A stretch of DNA of 64,000 nt from Amanita rubescens (taxonomy: Eukaryota > Basidiomycota > Agaricomycetes > Agaricales > Amanitaceae), in NCBI GenBank assembly GCA_015039365.1, contig WION01000109.1, forward strand, positions 90,346 through 154,345, written 5' to 3'. The notes under the pieces are model-generated. The model did no database searches, was not told where the DNA came from, and was given only the letters and a program-made list of their open reading frames with translations. Each line of letters opens with the position of its first letter. Positions within the stretch are counted from its first letter, which is position 1. The translations under genes were made by a program, and so were the position numbers. Of the stretch, positions 21,901-32,095 are shown in pieces.

Positions 21901-22603
21901 TGTAAACCTCCTCTGTTTGATGGTATTTGTGTTCCATTTGTTGAGCTGGTGTATATCGTGCGATAGTTACTTGGTCGTATTCGTCTTCTGACCAGCTTCC
22001 TATATCCTCAAATGTATGCATGTTCCATCTGTGATCTGTCGTCTGTGATCCTTTGTGTGACATCAAATATCCGATGACGAGATCTTCTTCCCATTCAGGC
22101 ATAGCTATTCTGTCAATCTGTTGACAGATGCTCCGAAGTGATGCCTTGATCTTGTCCTGTTCAGAGTCTCGGAACTCTAGAGTCTTTTCTTTCCAATTTA
22201 CGTCAGGGTTATGCTTCTCTAACCAAGGAAGCCCCAGTATAACCGTTTGTTTTCCTATTGCTGATACGTAAAACCATTCAGTCATGCGTTTTCCGTTCAT
22301 TTCGAAGGTGATTAGACATTGTTCATCAATTTCTCCTTCTTTGTTTATGGTGCCATCGACGTTATAAACTCTAATTGGTCGTGGAGTTTTTCGTTTTCTC
22401 CATTTGTGTGCTATCCTTTTGTCGATAAATATCCCTTCGGCTCCGCAGTCGATAAGGGCAACGAGGTTTTCAGTGTCATTTTCAGTTTCAACTTTGATAG
22501 GGACAGATAATCTTCGTTTCGAAATAGATTGTACTGTTACATGAGATATATCGAGAGTTGAATCTGGTGTGTCTGAGACTTCATCCACTGTCATGAGTCC
22601 CAC
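18998..22603 (-). CDS. Pol of element 1 (protease, RT, RNase H, integrase, chromodomain)
   Basis: About 1200 codons. Protease motif reads ALIDCGAEG, with Cys where most relatives have Ser or Thr. RT carries YMDDMLIHA; RNase H has QTDASD and HCDHKN; the integrase has an HHCC finger (SGHPGF ... CTACQQMK) and a D,D,E core (MDFITDLP, ISDRGPQF, TDGQTERYN); the C-terminus is a chromodomain (FLVKWKGY, NTWEP). The enzyme copies the RNA and integrates the cDNA; the chromodomain in related elements guides integration to marked chromatin. The first ATG is at 22594. The stop lies one base before the ATG of the third gene. Confidence 0.95.
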   Translation of the reverse strand: MGLMTVDEVSDTPDSTLDISHVTVQSISKRRLSVPIKVETENDTENLVALIDCGAEGIFIDKRIAHKWRKRKTPRPIRVYNVDGTINKEGEIDEQCLITFEMNGKRMTEWFYVSAIGKQTVILGLPWLEKHNPDVNWKEKTLEFRDSEQDKIKASLRSICQQIDRIAMPEWEEDLVIGYLMSHKGSQTTDHRWNMHTFEDIGSWSEDEYDQVTIARYTPAQQMEHKYHQTEEVYTLPPEYSAWKDVFEKKASERFPESRSWDHQIELRDDFIPKRGKIYPLSPKQQNTLDEWIKEHVEKGYIRPSKSPQASPFFFVEKKEAQKLRPCQDYRYLNEYTKPNAYPLPLISDLMIKLKDSEYFTKLDIRWGYNNVQIKESDRWKAAFITNRGLFEPNVMFFGLRNSPATFQAMMDDYFRDFTEKGWLVIYMDDMLIHARTKEELEIRTKQVLERLQKHDLYLKLEKCKFAAKEVDFLGTVISKNTIKMDPIKLAGIRDWPTPSTVKQVRSFLGFGNYYRRFIFGFAHLARPLHDLTKKNKLWTWTAECQVAFDLLKERFTSAPVLMMPDVNKPFILQTDASDRAIGAVLMQKDDNGDLHPCGYLSHALTPTETRWQIYDRELFAIYYALYNEWRYLLEGAEHPVIIHCDHKNLLYYREPQRLTNRQARWWNDLSRFNIKLTHVPGAKLIIADALSRRPDHMTKDEPEELITMLPKELFVRTIAEDLRDRAIEITVKDEFAQSIKKCLKEKGTPPLRTALSDWTLDNELILYKRKSFIPPDTDLRRDIIRDFHESPTSGHPGFFKTLALLKEYYWWPLMSKMVKQFIDGCTACQQMKSNTHPTAAPLMPIKSHAHRPFQQITMDFITDLPISDGFDSIFIVVDQGLTKGVILMPCNKTITADETADLYIRNVFKNFGLPDVMISDRGPQFASHVFNGIMDSLKIKHKMSTAFHPQTDGQTERYNAELEAYLRIFCAYEPDTWNKIIPIAQFAHNSRTHEALKQSPFQLMYGTSPVALPLVSNKTNTPTADNRINSLFRAREEALAAHDLARAKMMERTTRKTKPFKVNDKVWLESRNLKIPYQSRKLAPKREGPFSIKEVLGPVTYRLTLPRQWKIHNVFHAALLTPFKETSFHGITETRPPPDLIEGEKEYEVEALLAHRKFRGKLQFLVKWKGYDTSENTWEPENNLTHMEDLLLEYKRRRKL

Positions 22604-22605
22604 TG

Positions 22606-23664
22606 TTAAAAATCCTCGTTATCATCGGCAAGAGATAGTAATAGATCATTCTTTTCGTCGGTTGACATCCCTTTCATCAGCGCTCGGATGTTCTTGGTGT
22701 AATTTGGTTTAGACTCTCGGACTTCTTCTTCTTCCCAATTTCCGTCACCATCATTTGATGTGGCTCGAATGTGACGTTTGGGCGTGAATCCTCTTTTCCT
22801 CCCTCCTTTAAATCGGCCTTTCCCTTTGTTTCTTTTCTTCTTCGGGCATTGCCCTGACATGTGTCCTTTGATTCCGCAGATAAAACATAAACCGTCTTTG
22901 ATGTAACGTTCTCTTTCTTCTTTGGACATAGATCTGATCATAAGTTCTAGTTCTGGGTCTTCTTCTTGTTCTAGAAATTTATGATCGATCTGCATAGCCC
23001 ATGATTCGTCGTTATGAGAGGATGATGAATGACCATTTCCAGATCGGGGGGAATAAGCGTATGAACGGGTTCGGATGTTGTCGAGTTTGATAGCAATGTC
23101 GTACCAATCTTGTAATGTTTTTGGGTTCATGAGCATTGCTTTTTCGAACTCGGGTGCTGTAAGTCCTTTTCCGAACATATGGAATGCTGCTTCTCCTTCA
23201 ATTCCTGCTTTCGTGATTTGTTCCTTGAACTGATTGACGTAATTAGGCAAGGTCATCTGTTTCTTTCCTTTCATAGACGATCTGTTCTGTAGATTGAGAA
23301 TTTTCGTGTATGCATTTCCACTTGGATCCACTTCTCCCCAATCTGTCAAGAATGACAGTTTAAATGCTTCCCAGTCATCAAATAAAGCAGGTCTCGTGAT
23401 GCCTCCTTCGGTGGTGGCACGAGATTTTCGTAGTTCTGCTAATTTATTCTTTTTCCATTGTCTAGCTCCATCTGAGATTTTATTCAGGGCAGCAAGGATC
23501 TTTAAACGGTCTGTATTCATCCGTTCAGGATTCATGTCAAAGAAGATTTCGATATCTTCTATGAACGTATTGGCATCCTTTCGCTTCCCTTTAAATTCAG
23601 GGAGATCTCCGATGAGACTAGGGGTTCGTGGGTTGGGTATAGGGTCTGTACTTCCTCCAGACAT
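22606..23664 (-). CDS. Gag of element 1
   Basis: 352 codons from the first ATG (MSGG) at 23664. The capsid-like part spans residues about 15-200, followed by one zinc knuckle CFICGIKGHMSGQC (CX2CX4HX4C) and a Lys/Arg-rich tail. Gag forms the virus-like particle and binds the element RNA. The frame stays open without any ATG for a further 228 codons upstream, to 24348, and the homologous stretch is also open in element 2, so the protein may start earlier by a non-AUG codon or after splicing. Ends TAA at 22606, with Pol opening 2 bp later in the -1 frame. Confidence 0.85.
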   Translation of the reverse strand: MSGGSTDPIPNPRTPSLIGDLPEFKGKRKDANTFIEDIEIFFDMNPERMNTDRLKILAALNKISDGARQWKKNKLAELRKSRATTEGGITRPALFDDWEAFKLSFLTDWGEVDPSGNAYTKILNLQNRSSMKGKKQMTLPNYVNQFKEQITKAGIEGEAAFHMFGKGLTAPEFEKAMLMNPKTLQDWYDIAIKLDNIRTRSYAYSPRSGNGHSSSSHNDESWAMQIDHKFLEQEEDPELELMIRSMSKEERERYIKDGLCFICGIKGHMSGQCPKKKRNKGKGRFKGGRKRGFTPKRHIRATSNDGDGNWEEEEVRESKPNYTKNIRALMKGMSTDEKNDLLLSLADDNEDF

Positions 23665-24424
23665 TCTTGGTGATGGTGGGGGTGATGGATCTCTGCGTGG
23701 TGGAGTTGGATCGGGTTTAGGTTCGTCTACTTCGATTCTGTCAGAGTCAAACGGGTCTTCTTCGTCCTTTTCTTCTTTAGGGTTCGAAGGACCTGATTCG
23801 GGATTGGTCGGTTGTTGGGCAGGTGTTGGTGTCGTTCCAACTGAAAGGTCACTGAGAAAATCAAGAGATAGATCGGGTTTTTGATCTGTTTCTTCTTCTT
23901 TCTCGGATTCACTATCGATTAGGCCAAAATTTGCTTTCTTTTTGCCTTTTGTAGTCGTCTGTATGGAAAGAAGAGTTTTCGGTCTTAAGTTTTCCGGTAG
24001 AGCATCAACAGTCCCTTTTATCCAAGTAGGGGTGTTGAAGTATTCGTTAGGGACAAAGTCTTGTGTTTCGGATGCTATCCAACGTTCTGTGAGGTGATCG
24101 AATCTGATGTGTTGTTCCTGAAGATATAGATCTGCGAAGTAATAGTATGATTCGTTCGGAGGTCTAGTTTCTTTTTGTGGTATCCAGAATTCTTGTTCTT
24201 TTACTGGATTCCCTCCTGTATCTTCCCAGATTCGTTTTGCACCGTTTAGTCTGACGTAGTATCCGTCAAGAACGTAGTTCCCTTTACGATCTCGTGTAGC
24301 TCTATTTGGTGGAGCTCTCCAATCCGTTTTGACAACGTGGCCAGTAACCTACGGGCTGGCTTTCCGGAAGTTCGTCGAAGTGTGTGTTATCAAATGCCAA
24401 TGAATCGGTGTTCAGGCTTGTTGA

Positions 24425-24439
24425 TAAGTTCGACTTAAT
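24425..24439 (-). other. Self-priming site of element 1
   Basis: In element sense TTAAGTCGAACTTA follows the LTR. It does not begin with TGG as a tRNA-primed site would, and is complementary over 13 bases to the predicted start of the transcript in the LTR, the arrangement known from Tf1. Confidence 0.65.
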
Positions 24440-24893
24440 TGTTACGAACTCGTTAATCTCAACCTAAGTTGCAACGGCAACTCTAGTCACGATTACAAGT
24501 CTTAAGTCAAACGTTAAGATTATAAGTTCAATACTAAGTCAAGACGTTGACTTAGGATCTGAGGACGATTGTGGTAGATGAGTTTTAAGAGTAAGATTAT
24601 ATCGTCAGACGACGATAAACAGCTAAGTCGAACTTAGGGTTCGACTCTAGAATACATGCGGTATTTATACTAGCAAGTACAATGAGACGTACTAATTAGT
24701 GAATAATGGTAAGTACGGAAGTAAGTACAAGGACGGCGTCATATGTGGAATAAGGGATGGTATAATCAAGGAAACGAGTTAGTCCGTATGAATCGAGCAT
24801 AAGGGAGACGACGAGTAAGGTATGCATAAAGAAAATAAACATGTCCGACGTATCATGTAAGCATAATGCGGGAGTCCGTACCGTGTTGTAACA
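24440..24893 (-). repeat. 5' LTR of element 1
   Basis: 454 bp. In element sense it contains TATAAATA and, about 33 bp later, TAAGTTCGACTTA (24636-24624), which pairs with the primer site just outside the LTR. Confidence 0.95.
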
Positions 24894-25049
24894 GTCATTG
24901 TCATTTGTGGGGAGAAAGTGGGAGAAATATACTTCACCCGCAAGCCAAACGAAGATGGTACATTTCCGCTGGGTCGTCGCGGTTACAAGGGGTCATCGCC
25001 CTTATGTACAATCGAAGCTAGCCGGTTAGCAAGATGTGATCCAAAGTAG

Positions 25050-26910
25050 ATGAGAAGGACTGGCAAGAACGGTTATCTATTGTCAACGTCGAATGGATGT
25101 AGCGGCTTGGCGGGCGAAGTCTATGTTGCACGGGACCAGAGAGAGGATGGTTGTTTCCACTAGTTTGTCGTGGCGGTAAATTGCCCAAGTCTGAGCAGGT
25201 TAGCAAGATGGGGACCGGAAGTAGACAATTACGCAATTCTGCGATACAAGTGGATTATCACAGCTCTCTTCTGTATATACCTAACCTATTTATACATATA
25301 AATTTATGTCATGTTTTCAAAGAAGTCAGTAGTTTGTTTTGTTGCAATACCGACACGTACGTACACGTTGTATTGTTAGCGAGGGTGTTTTACTGTACAA
25401 TACACGACAACTTTTATTGCCAAAAAAACGCCGGACACGTCGAGTAACAGGTCATATAGGATGTGTATGTTATTTCTTGCTACCCGTACTACTTATACCT
25501 AAGACGCAGGTCCCAGACCGAAGATTTTCCTGCAGGTGAAGTAAAAAATTATTTATAACTTTAAAATGTGCTCATTGGTGTAATTGCCGCTTCCACATGC
25601 TCATTGAGGGTTACCGGTTTACCTTAGGGTTATGGTACTCTACCCGTCGGGACTGATAGGTTCAGGATGCCACGAATATTGATCGCGACGGATGACGTCA
25701 CGAGGATGGCGATCACTTTCAGATCATCTGATGGTAGATCCATCACGCGATCAGTGGCAATTATAGTGCAGGATGTAACTGACTCCACGTCTTTTATCCC
25801 CTTCGTTCATCGTCCGGCTTCCCCTTTGTGGTGATATGTCTTGGGTAACGGCGGAGGTGTAATTTGCAGGAATCGGAAAATCCCCATGAACGTCTGAGAA
25901 AGAAACAGCGTTATGAAGAATACGAACCAGATTCGCCTCGCGATTGATGAACTCCTTGATAATCCAAACGAGTTCAGAGATCTTTGCGAAGGCTGGGACG
26001 ATCAGATGTGTAAGTCCCCTTAATGTCCGCACCTAGGTCGAGGAGCCTTTCATTCATAGTAGAAAGCGTAGTAGAAGATGATTTGATAGTACTATACAAT
26101 ACATAGTACAATTCATGACGCCAAAAAGTCATTTAACCACCTCTTCTGCCGCTGTACTCATACCCACTCTCGTCTTCCGAATTCTCCATAGACTCTCCCA
26201 GTAAGTCATCTAGCCATTCTCTCCAGCTGCCTATCTGATATACATTGCACCGTTTTTACCTCAGACCATACGCCTGAATTCGCCCTGGTCCTTACATTCG
26301 ATATTAACGACTATCCTCTTCCACCGCAGCCACCTTCTCGCGGTACTGTGCGGTAAGTCAACTAATCATTGTGTCGCGCCGCATATCTGATTTCAATAGC
26401 ACCCTTCTACAACCCATCCACCGCAGCCACCTTCTCGCAGGACTGTCGCGGTAATTCAACTAATCATTGTCTAGCACAACAGTTTTCTGCATATACCACA
26501 TATATAGTATTTTAGATTAACATATTTGCACGTCGCACGCAGCTTTCTATACAGGGTGTGTGTAACATAGCCTATTACCATCATCTATATTATGACAAGT
26601 CAGCATGAAGATCTAATGATAAACGGAGTCTGGAGACATCAACGCGTGAAGAATGCGTGGTTCATGCGTGGACAACGAGTGGACAACGAGGGAAGCTGAG
26701 CATGTGAATTTTATAATAATGCATTGGTCACGCGTGGACGACAGAAAAATATTTTGAGTTCGGCGTGATCATTCATGGATAATGAAAGGAAAAAAAAAAG
26801 ATAAATGTAAGTTAATGCATGATAACTGATGGTCAACGCATTAACCATGCATGATCACGCCGTTCACGCATTATCATGCATGATAATGCGTCAACACGCA
26901 CGAAGGACAG
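25050..26910. other. Non-coding stretch with short repeats and palindromes
   Basis: No convincing gene. A roughly 52-bp sequence occurs twice, 26321-26372 and 26418-26470. From 26640 to 26900 there are repeated gcgtggacaac and catgcatgat motifs and a perfect 24-bp palindrome at 26867-26890, just past the end of the MULE-like gene. Confidence 0.5.
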
Positions 26911-29649
26911 CTATTTTCTTATATGTGTCCATTTTGACGCAACATATGAATCCTGAAACCTTTTCTCTTGAGATTTGCGAGCTGTAAGAGAATTGCGTGT
27001 CAGTGCCCGTGACATGCGATTAAAGGCATCATTCCGATTGTTGCGGAGAACACCGGCTGTCATTGAGTCCTTGATTTCTGCAGCAACTGTGTTATCGAGG
27101 ATACGGGCACTGCCAGTTATCAGTACTCTATTTCTCAAATGGTGCTCTCAGAAATCCTGGCACACCTTTCAATTGCTTCAACAAGCGACAACTTCGTGCC
27201 AGTGTTAGAATTCGTCCAGTGATGCTGGCTTTCACCCATGTTTGTTGTCGCCTGGGTTATTGTCCAGTCCGCCGGGTTCATTTTTGTACGTAATGGCATA
27301 ATTGCTGGAAGGATCCAGCGATGGTCAAGTTTATGAGCCCACCACGCTGGCAATTGTCAAATACTATTAATTTCACATAGCAATACAGTTAATATCGGTA
27401 TACGGACCTTGAACCTCATCGGGGAGATCCCCGATCCACGTTGAAAATTCACTGAACTCCTTCTCTGTCTTGATGTAAGGAAAATCTTGGATTCGCCGGT
27501 ATTGTTCATCATTGAGCACTGGTCGGAGTTTCTGGATGCCGCTGTGATACAGATCAAGATGTGTCCAAGAAATGGTCTTTGAAATGAGACAATACCGTTT
27601 TACATGCGTGTAGCATGCACGAACAACATATTGAACTAGGATCTCAGGATCTGTTGTTCTTATTTCACTATAGTCTGGCTCATTGGTGGTGAGGAATGAG
27701 TCTCCAAAGCCCTGAACTTGCGCAAGTTCAAGGTCAACATTGAGGGAGAGAAGGTTTCCGCCACGACTGAACCGTTTGAAGAGTAGGTGCCGATTTGTAA
27801 TTACATGCGTGAGACGTTGGAATTCATCGAAAAGGGCTTTGTATTGCGTTCTATCTGCCCTGTTAGTGTATATTCGTCCAATGGTCACAGCTAGACGAGT
27901 CAGGTATGAGCAATTGGATACCAGCCTTGCCATGGGCTTATCATCGTACCTCGGTGAACTGCTGCACACCAGATAACTATTTCACACTCCTGGAACTCTC
28001 CAACTGTACGCTTAAATGTCGTGTCAATTTGAATCGTGATGGCCTGATGAACGAGGCCAAGTAGATATGGATGAAATGTGTAAATCAATAGTCCGTCACT
28101 TGGAGTTGTCAGAATATTATGAACGTAGCGCTCATCAACAGGCTTTTTGCGTTTGCTTCCAAGAATGTTCCATACTCCTGACAAGTAACGATCAATAAAA
28201 AAGAGTAACATTTGCAAAGGCGTGAAACATTGTTTACCTGGGATGCCAAATCCACATGGGTATAGCTTCCGTTTCTCCTGACGGATGATATCCTGTTTTA
28301 GGCGATTGGACTGCAGAGCAGGACTCGTCAAAGCTGGAGTTTTGCCCTGTAGGATCAACCGAGTGCTCGAAGCTATTAAGTTTGCGTGACGAGTCAGCCT
28401 GAGAAAATCTGAAAAAATTGTTTATTACCATTCTCTACTGACTGAACCGTGCTCCCTATCACTCCCACAGCGTCAACGCAACTCCGGTACAGATTCCTGA
28501 GGTCTCGAGAGGCTTTGGATGCCGGTAGGACAGGGTGCGAATGAGGGTAATCGTGGTTCGGTACAATACATGCCATGCGAATTGTTGGGTCCACGGGGAC
28601 GTAAATGGTTCGTGATGCTGGGCAATTGTGCCGCTTCATGTTAGTTTGGGTCCCATTGGCATTGTGCGGAAAGCCTAGTGATTGTGATTAACCGATTTTG
28701 TCAAGTAGATCAGTGGAAAGATCGTGACTTACGACATTTCTCAACTTTCCCTCCAACATGTGCTGGAATGACTCGGCTGCATTTAGAGGCACCGGAAAAA
28801 CCATCCAGCTCCTCCCCCGCAAATAAACGAGCTAGCATGTGTTCATCAACGTTATCGGGTATTGAATGGTACTGGTGATTGTCCCGAAACGAGCGCGTCC
28901 ATCCTGAACATGCAATAAAGTATGGCTTGGCCCTCTTCGTCGAATCCTACTCCAGTGGTTGAGACAATCTCATCAATGAAAAGACCACCATAGTCATACC
29001 TTATATGACTTCATGATAGGGTGACCAGTGCATAGCGAACCTGCACTATCGCGCGCATTGCATTGGCGAGACTGTATGACAAGCCAGAATCTGCAAGGAA
29101 GCAGTTAGCTGCAGTACCACTGTAGCGGGAGCAAGACGAGAGTGCGTACGTCAAGACCAGCTTCTCAGCACTGTTAGCTTCTTTTGTACGGTCTTGTAAC
29201 TGAGCTTCAATGATGGATGAGAGTGAGTTGGGGTCAAGTTCATATCGCTCGGCATTGAGAAACTTGGGATCTACTTGTTCACAAGCATAGAAGCCAGCAC
29301 AATCAAGGCGGCTTCTGCGGCATGGGACCGGAACTCCAGTAAAGATGTCAAAGGATGGTTTTGAATCCCCGTCACCAGTTCCACCACGCCAAGAGTCTTG
29401 ATCCTATCCAGACCGCGCTCGAATCAGTCCAGACAGGATGCCAGCAAGATTGTAGTAAACTCACCTTGTTTTTTATTATAGCGTCTACGGTCAGAAGCTC
29501 GTGACCATTTCCTTCATAAATGTTGTATTTGGGGTCGCGTAAATCAATGATGTATGCGGTTTTGACACGAGGAACTGGCCAATAGCTTGGCAAGCCAGTG
29601 ACGTACTCGACGCGATCCACTAAAAGCTGCCGATTTAGTCGGTGAGGCT

Positions 29650-30167
29650 TGTTACAAACACGGTACGGACTCCTACATTATGATTACATGACACGTCGGA
29701 CATGCTTACTTTTTCGCATATGCCTACCCCTTCGTCACATCCCCATTATGTTCATCAAACGGACTACCTCGTTCCTTTATCGATCCCCATTCCGTTTACC
29801 CTATGCCCAACTCCTTGTTCATACGCGTACCATCCCTTATGCCCCTTGCTTTACCTATACTTGTTATCGCCTTTGTTCTACTTACGATACGGCTGTGTCT
29901 CTGTACATGTATATAAACCAATGTACTGTAAACGTCGAACCTTAAGTTCGACTTAACTGTCTTTATCAATATCACGCCCCATCTCACCTAAAGAACGTCG
30001 TTTCTACTCCGTTCATTATCGCCCTCAAGGATAAGACTCCTTCTAGTCGTCTTATCACTTAGCTTATTCGTTCACCTATTGTTTGACTTGTCCGTTGGAC
30101 TTAGTCTACTTTGTCAAGCGCTTTTAGCGTGGACACATTGTAGGTGGAGATTGACGTGATCATAACA
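29650..30167 (+). repeat. 5' LTR of element 2
   Basis: 518 bp, TGTTAC...ATAACA. TATATAAA at 29912 precedes by about 31 bases the box TAAGTTCGACTTAA (29943-29956), the likely transcript start. The stretch from there to the LTR end contains no ATG. Small open frames in this LTR recur identically in the other LTR and are not genes. Confidence 0.95.
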
Positions 30168-30182
30168 ATTAAGTCGAACTTA
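30168..30182 (+). other. Self-priming site of element 2
   Basis: TTAAGTCGAACTTA directly after the LTR is perfectly complementary over 14 bases to 29943-29956 in the LTR. No TGG start as expected for tRNA priming. Confidence 0.65.
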
Positions 30183-30859
30183 TCAAAACGATACCCGAGT
30201 ATTACCTCGTTGGTGAAACACAAGATAACTATCGAACTTCCGGAGAACCGGCCCGTAGGTTACCGGTCAGCTTGCAAAAATTTCGGATCAACAGAGGACG
30301 CCGCCTAATCGCGCTACAAGAGGAACAAGAGGACATTATTATCTAGATCACATTGCTATCTACAACGACCCTAAGGACCACCTTTGGAAATATTCGAAAG
30401 ACCACAGTCTCGTACCAACATCAGAGTTTTGGATACCACAGAGAGCCAACAGACCACCCAACAACGCATTCTACCATCGATTCAACGACAAATACTATCT
30501 TCTAGGATTTGAAGTCGAATTCGACGAAAATACCAAACGTTGGGAGGTCTTTACTGTCCCCCCCCTATTCCGATCGGAGTCCGATCGGAGTCCGAGGAGT
30601 CCTATAGGAGTCACATCGGAATTTATTACAAATAAGATTACATTAACATTACAAATTTTTTAACACTACATTTTTCAATCGGACTGGTATCGGATGAATA
30701 GGAAGCCTTCCGACGGACTCGAATAGGACATAGGACTCTAATAGGACTATTCCTATAGGACTCCGACAATTCTGCGCTTTTTAATGTAGTCTTTGTAGTC
30801 TCATTTGTAATACTACCATTTGCCAAGAGTACTGTGTGACCGTGGGAAAATTTGGAAAA

Positions 30860-31165
30860 AAAAATGTGAAAAATGCAGAAAAATCATGTAATCAGATTAG
30901 TGTGTAAATGAACATGCCAAACAATGCCAAACTCAAGTTATTTGCAAAATACTGTTTTAAACGCTTCATGTTAAAAAATTGAATGGCTGCCAAAAATCTT
31001 GAAAAATCTGGAAAAATCATGCGATCAGATTAGTGTGGAAATTAACATGCCAAACAATGCCAAACTCAAGATATTTGCAAAATACTGTTTTAAACACTTC
31101 ATGTTGAAAAATTGAAAGGCTGCTAAAAATCTTGAAAAATCTGGAAAAATCATGTGATCAAGATG
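30860..31165. repeat. Tandem repeats of about 133 bp inside the nested element
   Basis: Two full copies and a partial third, each with acatgccaaacaatgccaaa and caaaatactgttttaaac. Such subterminal repeats are common in non-autonomous DNA transposons. Confidence 0.75.
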
Positions 31166-31879
31166 GTGCAAGAATCATGCTCTAGAACAGAGCCAAACCC
31201 AAGATATTTGTAATTTATTCTTCAGATATAATGGAGAGAAAATTGATAGGTTGCCAAAACATCTTGTGACTTTGTACAAGGGCCCCTGGTTATGTTGATA
31301 AGACAATTGAACCACTGGGGGTGTGGGGTCAGAGAAACTTCAAACATATTAGGTAAAACAATAGAATATCATAGTCTTAGGTTTGAGGCAATTCTGGAAC
31401 AGAGCATGGACAACCGTAAAGTTATAGTACTAGTAAAGGTGAGACTGACTGATATTGGCCTAGGCACTGTACTTAACTTCAAATTACTAATAGTACCTGT
31501 GATTGGAGGTAGCTGATAATGATCCATAGTAGGGCACTCAGTGTGGCAGGTCACAGGTGCCAGATGTCACTGCCACTGTGATTGGAACTTGAAGTTGATA
31601 CTAGCCTATTACATGTCACTGAGCCACCATTCTGTTACTAATAGTATTGACTCCCACATTATGCATGCCTGATTAGTTTTGGAAGTGACAGACCCACTTA
31701 TGTATCTCTACTTACTCATCATCAAATTATCTATCATTGTCCACACTCTGTTCAATTTCTATCATCACTGTTCTCTTAGTATTTGAGTTAACCATTGCTG
31801 AGTTAACTTTGCCACCGTATGCTTCTAGTGTGGAAGCTTAGTACATCAGCTAACACAGCAAAAGTCTGATCACAGACTT

Positions 31880-32095
31880 GTCTGATGTTATCTGATGCTT
31901 AAGTGTCTCTCACTGCTCAGATGGTTAGATAGTCTGAAGACAAGTCAGACAACTTATGAAACACTGTCTGTCAGACAGTCAGATAATCTGTGTGTCAGCA
32001 TCTGTCAGTGCCTATTAGATAGTCAGACAACCAGACAATTAGTGTGTTAGCATCTGTCAGTGCCTGTCAGATAGTCAGACAGTCAGACAATTATT
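31880..32095. repeat. Simple cagatagtcagaca-type repeats in the nested element
   Basis: Irregular copies of gtcagatagtcagacaa and gtcagcatctgtcagtgcct. Confidence 0.6.

Larger units (their letters stand above)
16751..24893 (-). mobile_element. Ty3/gypsy chromovirus, Tf1/sushi type (element 1)
   Basis: Flanked by two LTRs of 454 bp that look identical over their whole length, with GTCAT on both sides (16746-16750 and 24894-24898). Encodes, 5' to 3' on the minus strand, Gag (with an AUG-less extension), Pol with protease, RT, RNase H, integrase and chromodomain, and a third protein. Open frames are intact, so this is a young, perhaps autonomous copy. It interrupts the last exon of the Spt5-like gene. 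Confidence 0.95.
13665..25049 (+). pseudogene. Spt5-like KOW protein gene split by an LTR retrotransposon
   Basis: Exons 13665-13676, 13793-13919, 13964-14376, 14430-15524, 15579-15764, 15815-16068, 16119-16450 and 16501-16750 continue at 24899-25049 once the retroelement and one target repeat are removed; the sum is exactly 940 codons. The N-terminus is acidic (EFLDIEAS, SAEEEG), followed by an NGN-like part (IWRVRVR) and several KOW-type segments (GDTVRVVKG, GDTVDVIN, GTWVWITG, GERVLILSG, GQDVIVICG), ending ARCDPK. Spt5 is the conserved RNA polymerase elongation factor; agaricomycetes carry many shorter paralogues and this 939-aa form looks like one of those. All introns but the first (116 bp) are 44-54 bp. 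As it stands the frame runs into the LTR and stops there, so the last KOW motif and tail are lost. Confidence 0.8.

Noticed and set aside
16751..24893. tRNA-primed retrotransposon
   Set aside because: Sequence after the LTR does not start with TGG and pairs better with the LTR itself.
26911..27166. Frameshift in the MULE-like gene between its last two coding blocks
   Set aside because: A 56-bp intron (GTGTGC...GGCAG, 27165-27110) joins the blocks in frame and gives the expected peptide.
29649..29956. Small open frames in the LTR of element 2 that recur identically in the other LTR
   Set aside because: Identity follows from LTR duplication and says nothing about coding; they overlap each other and the promoter.
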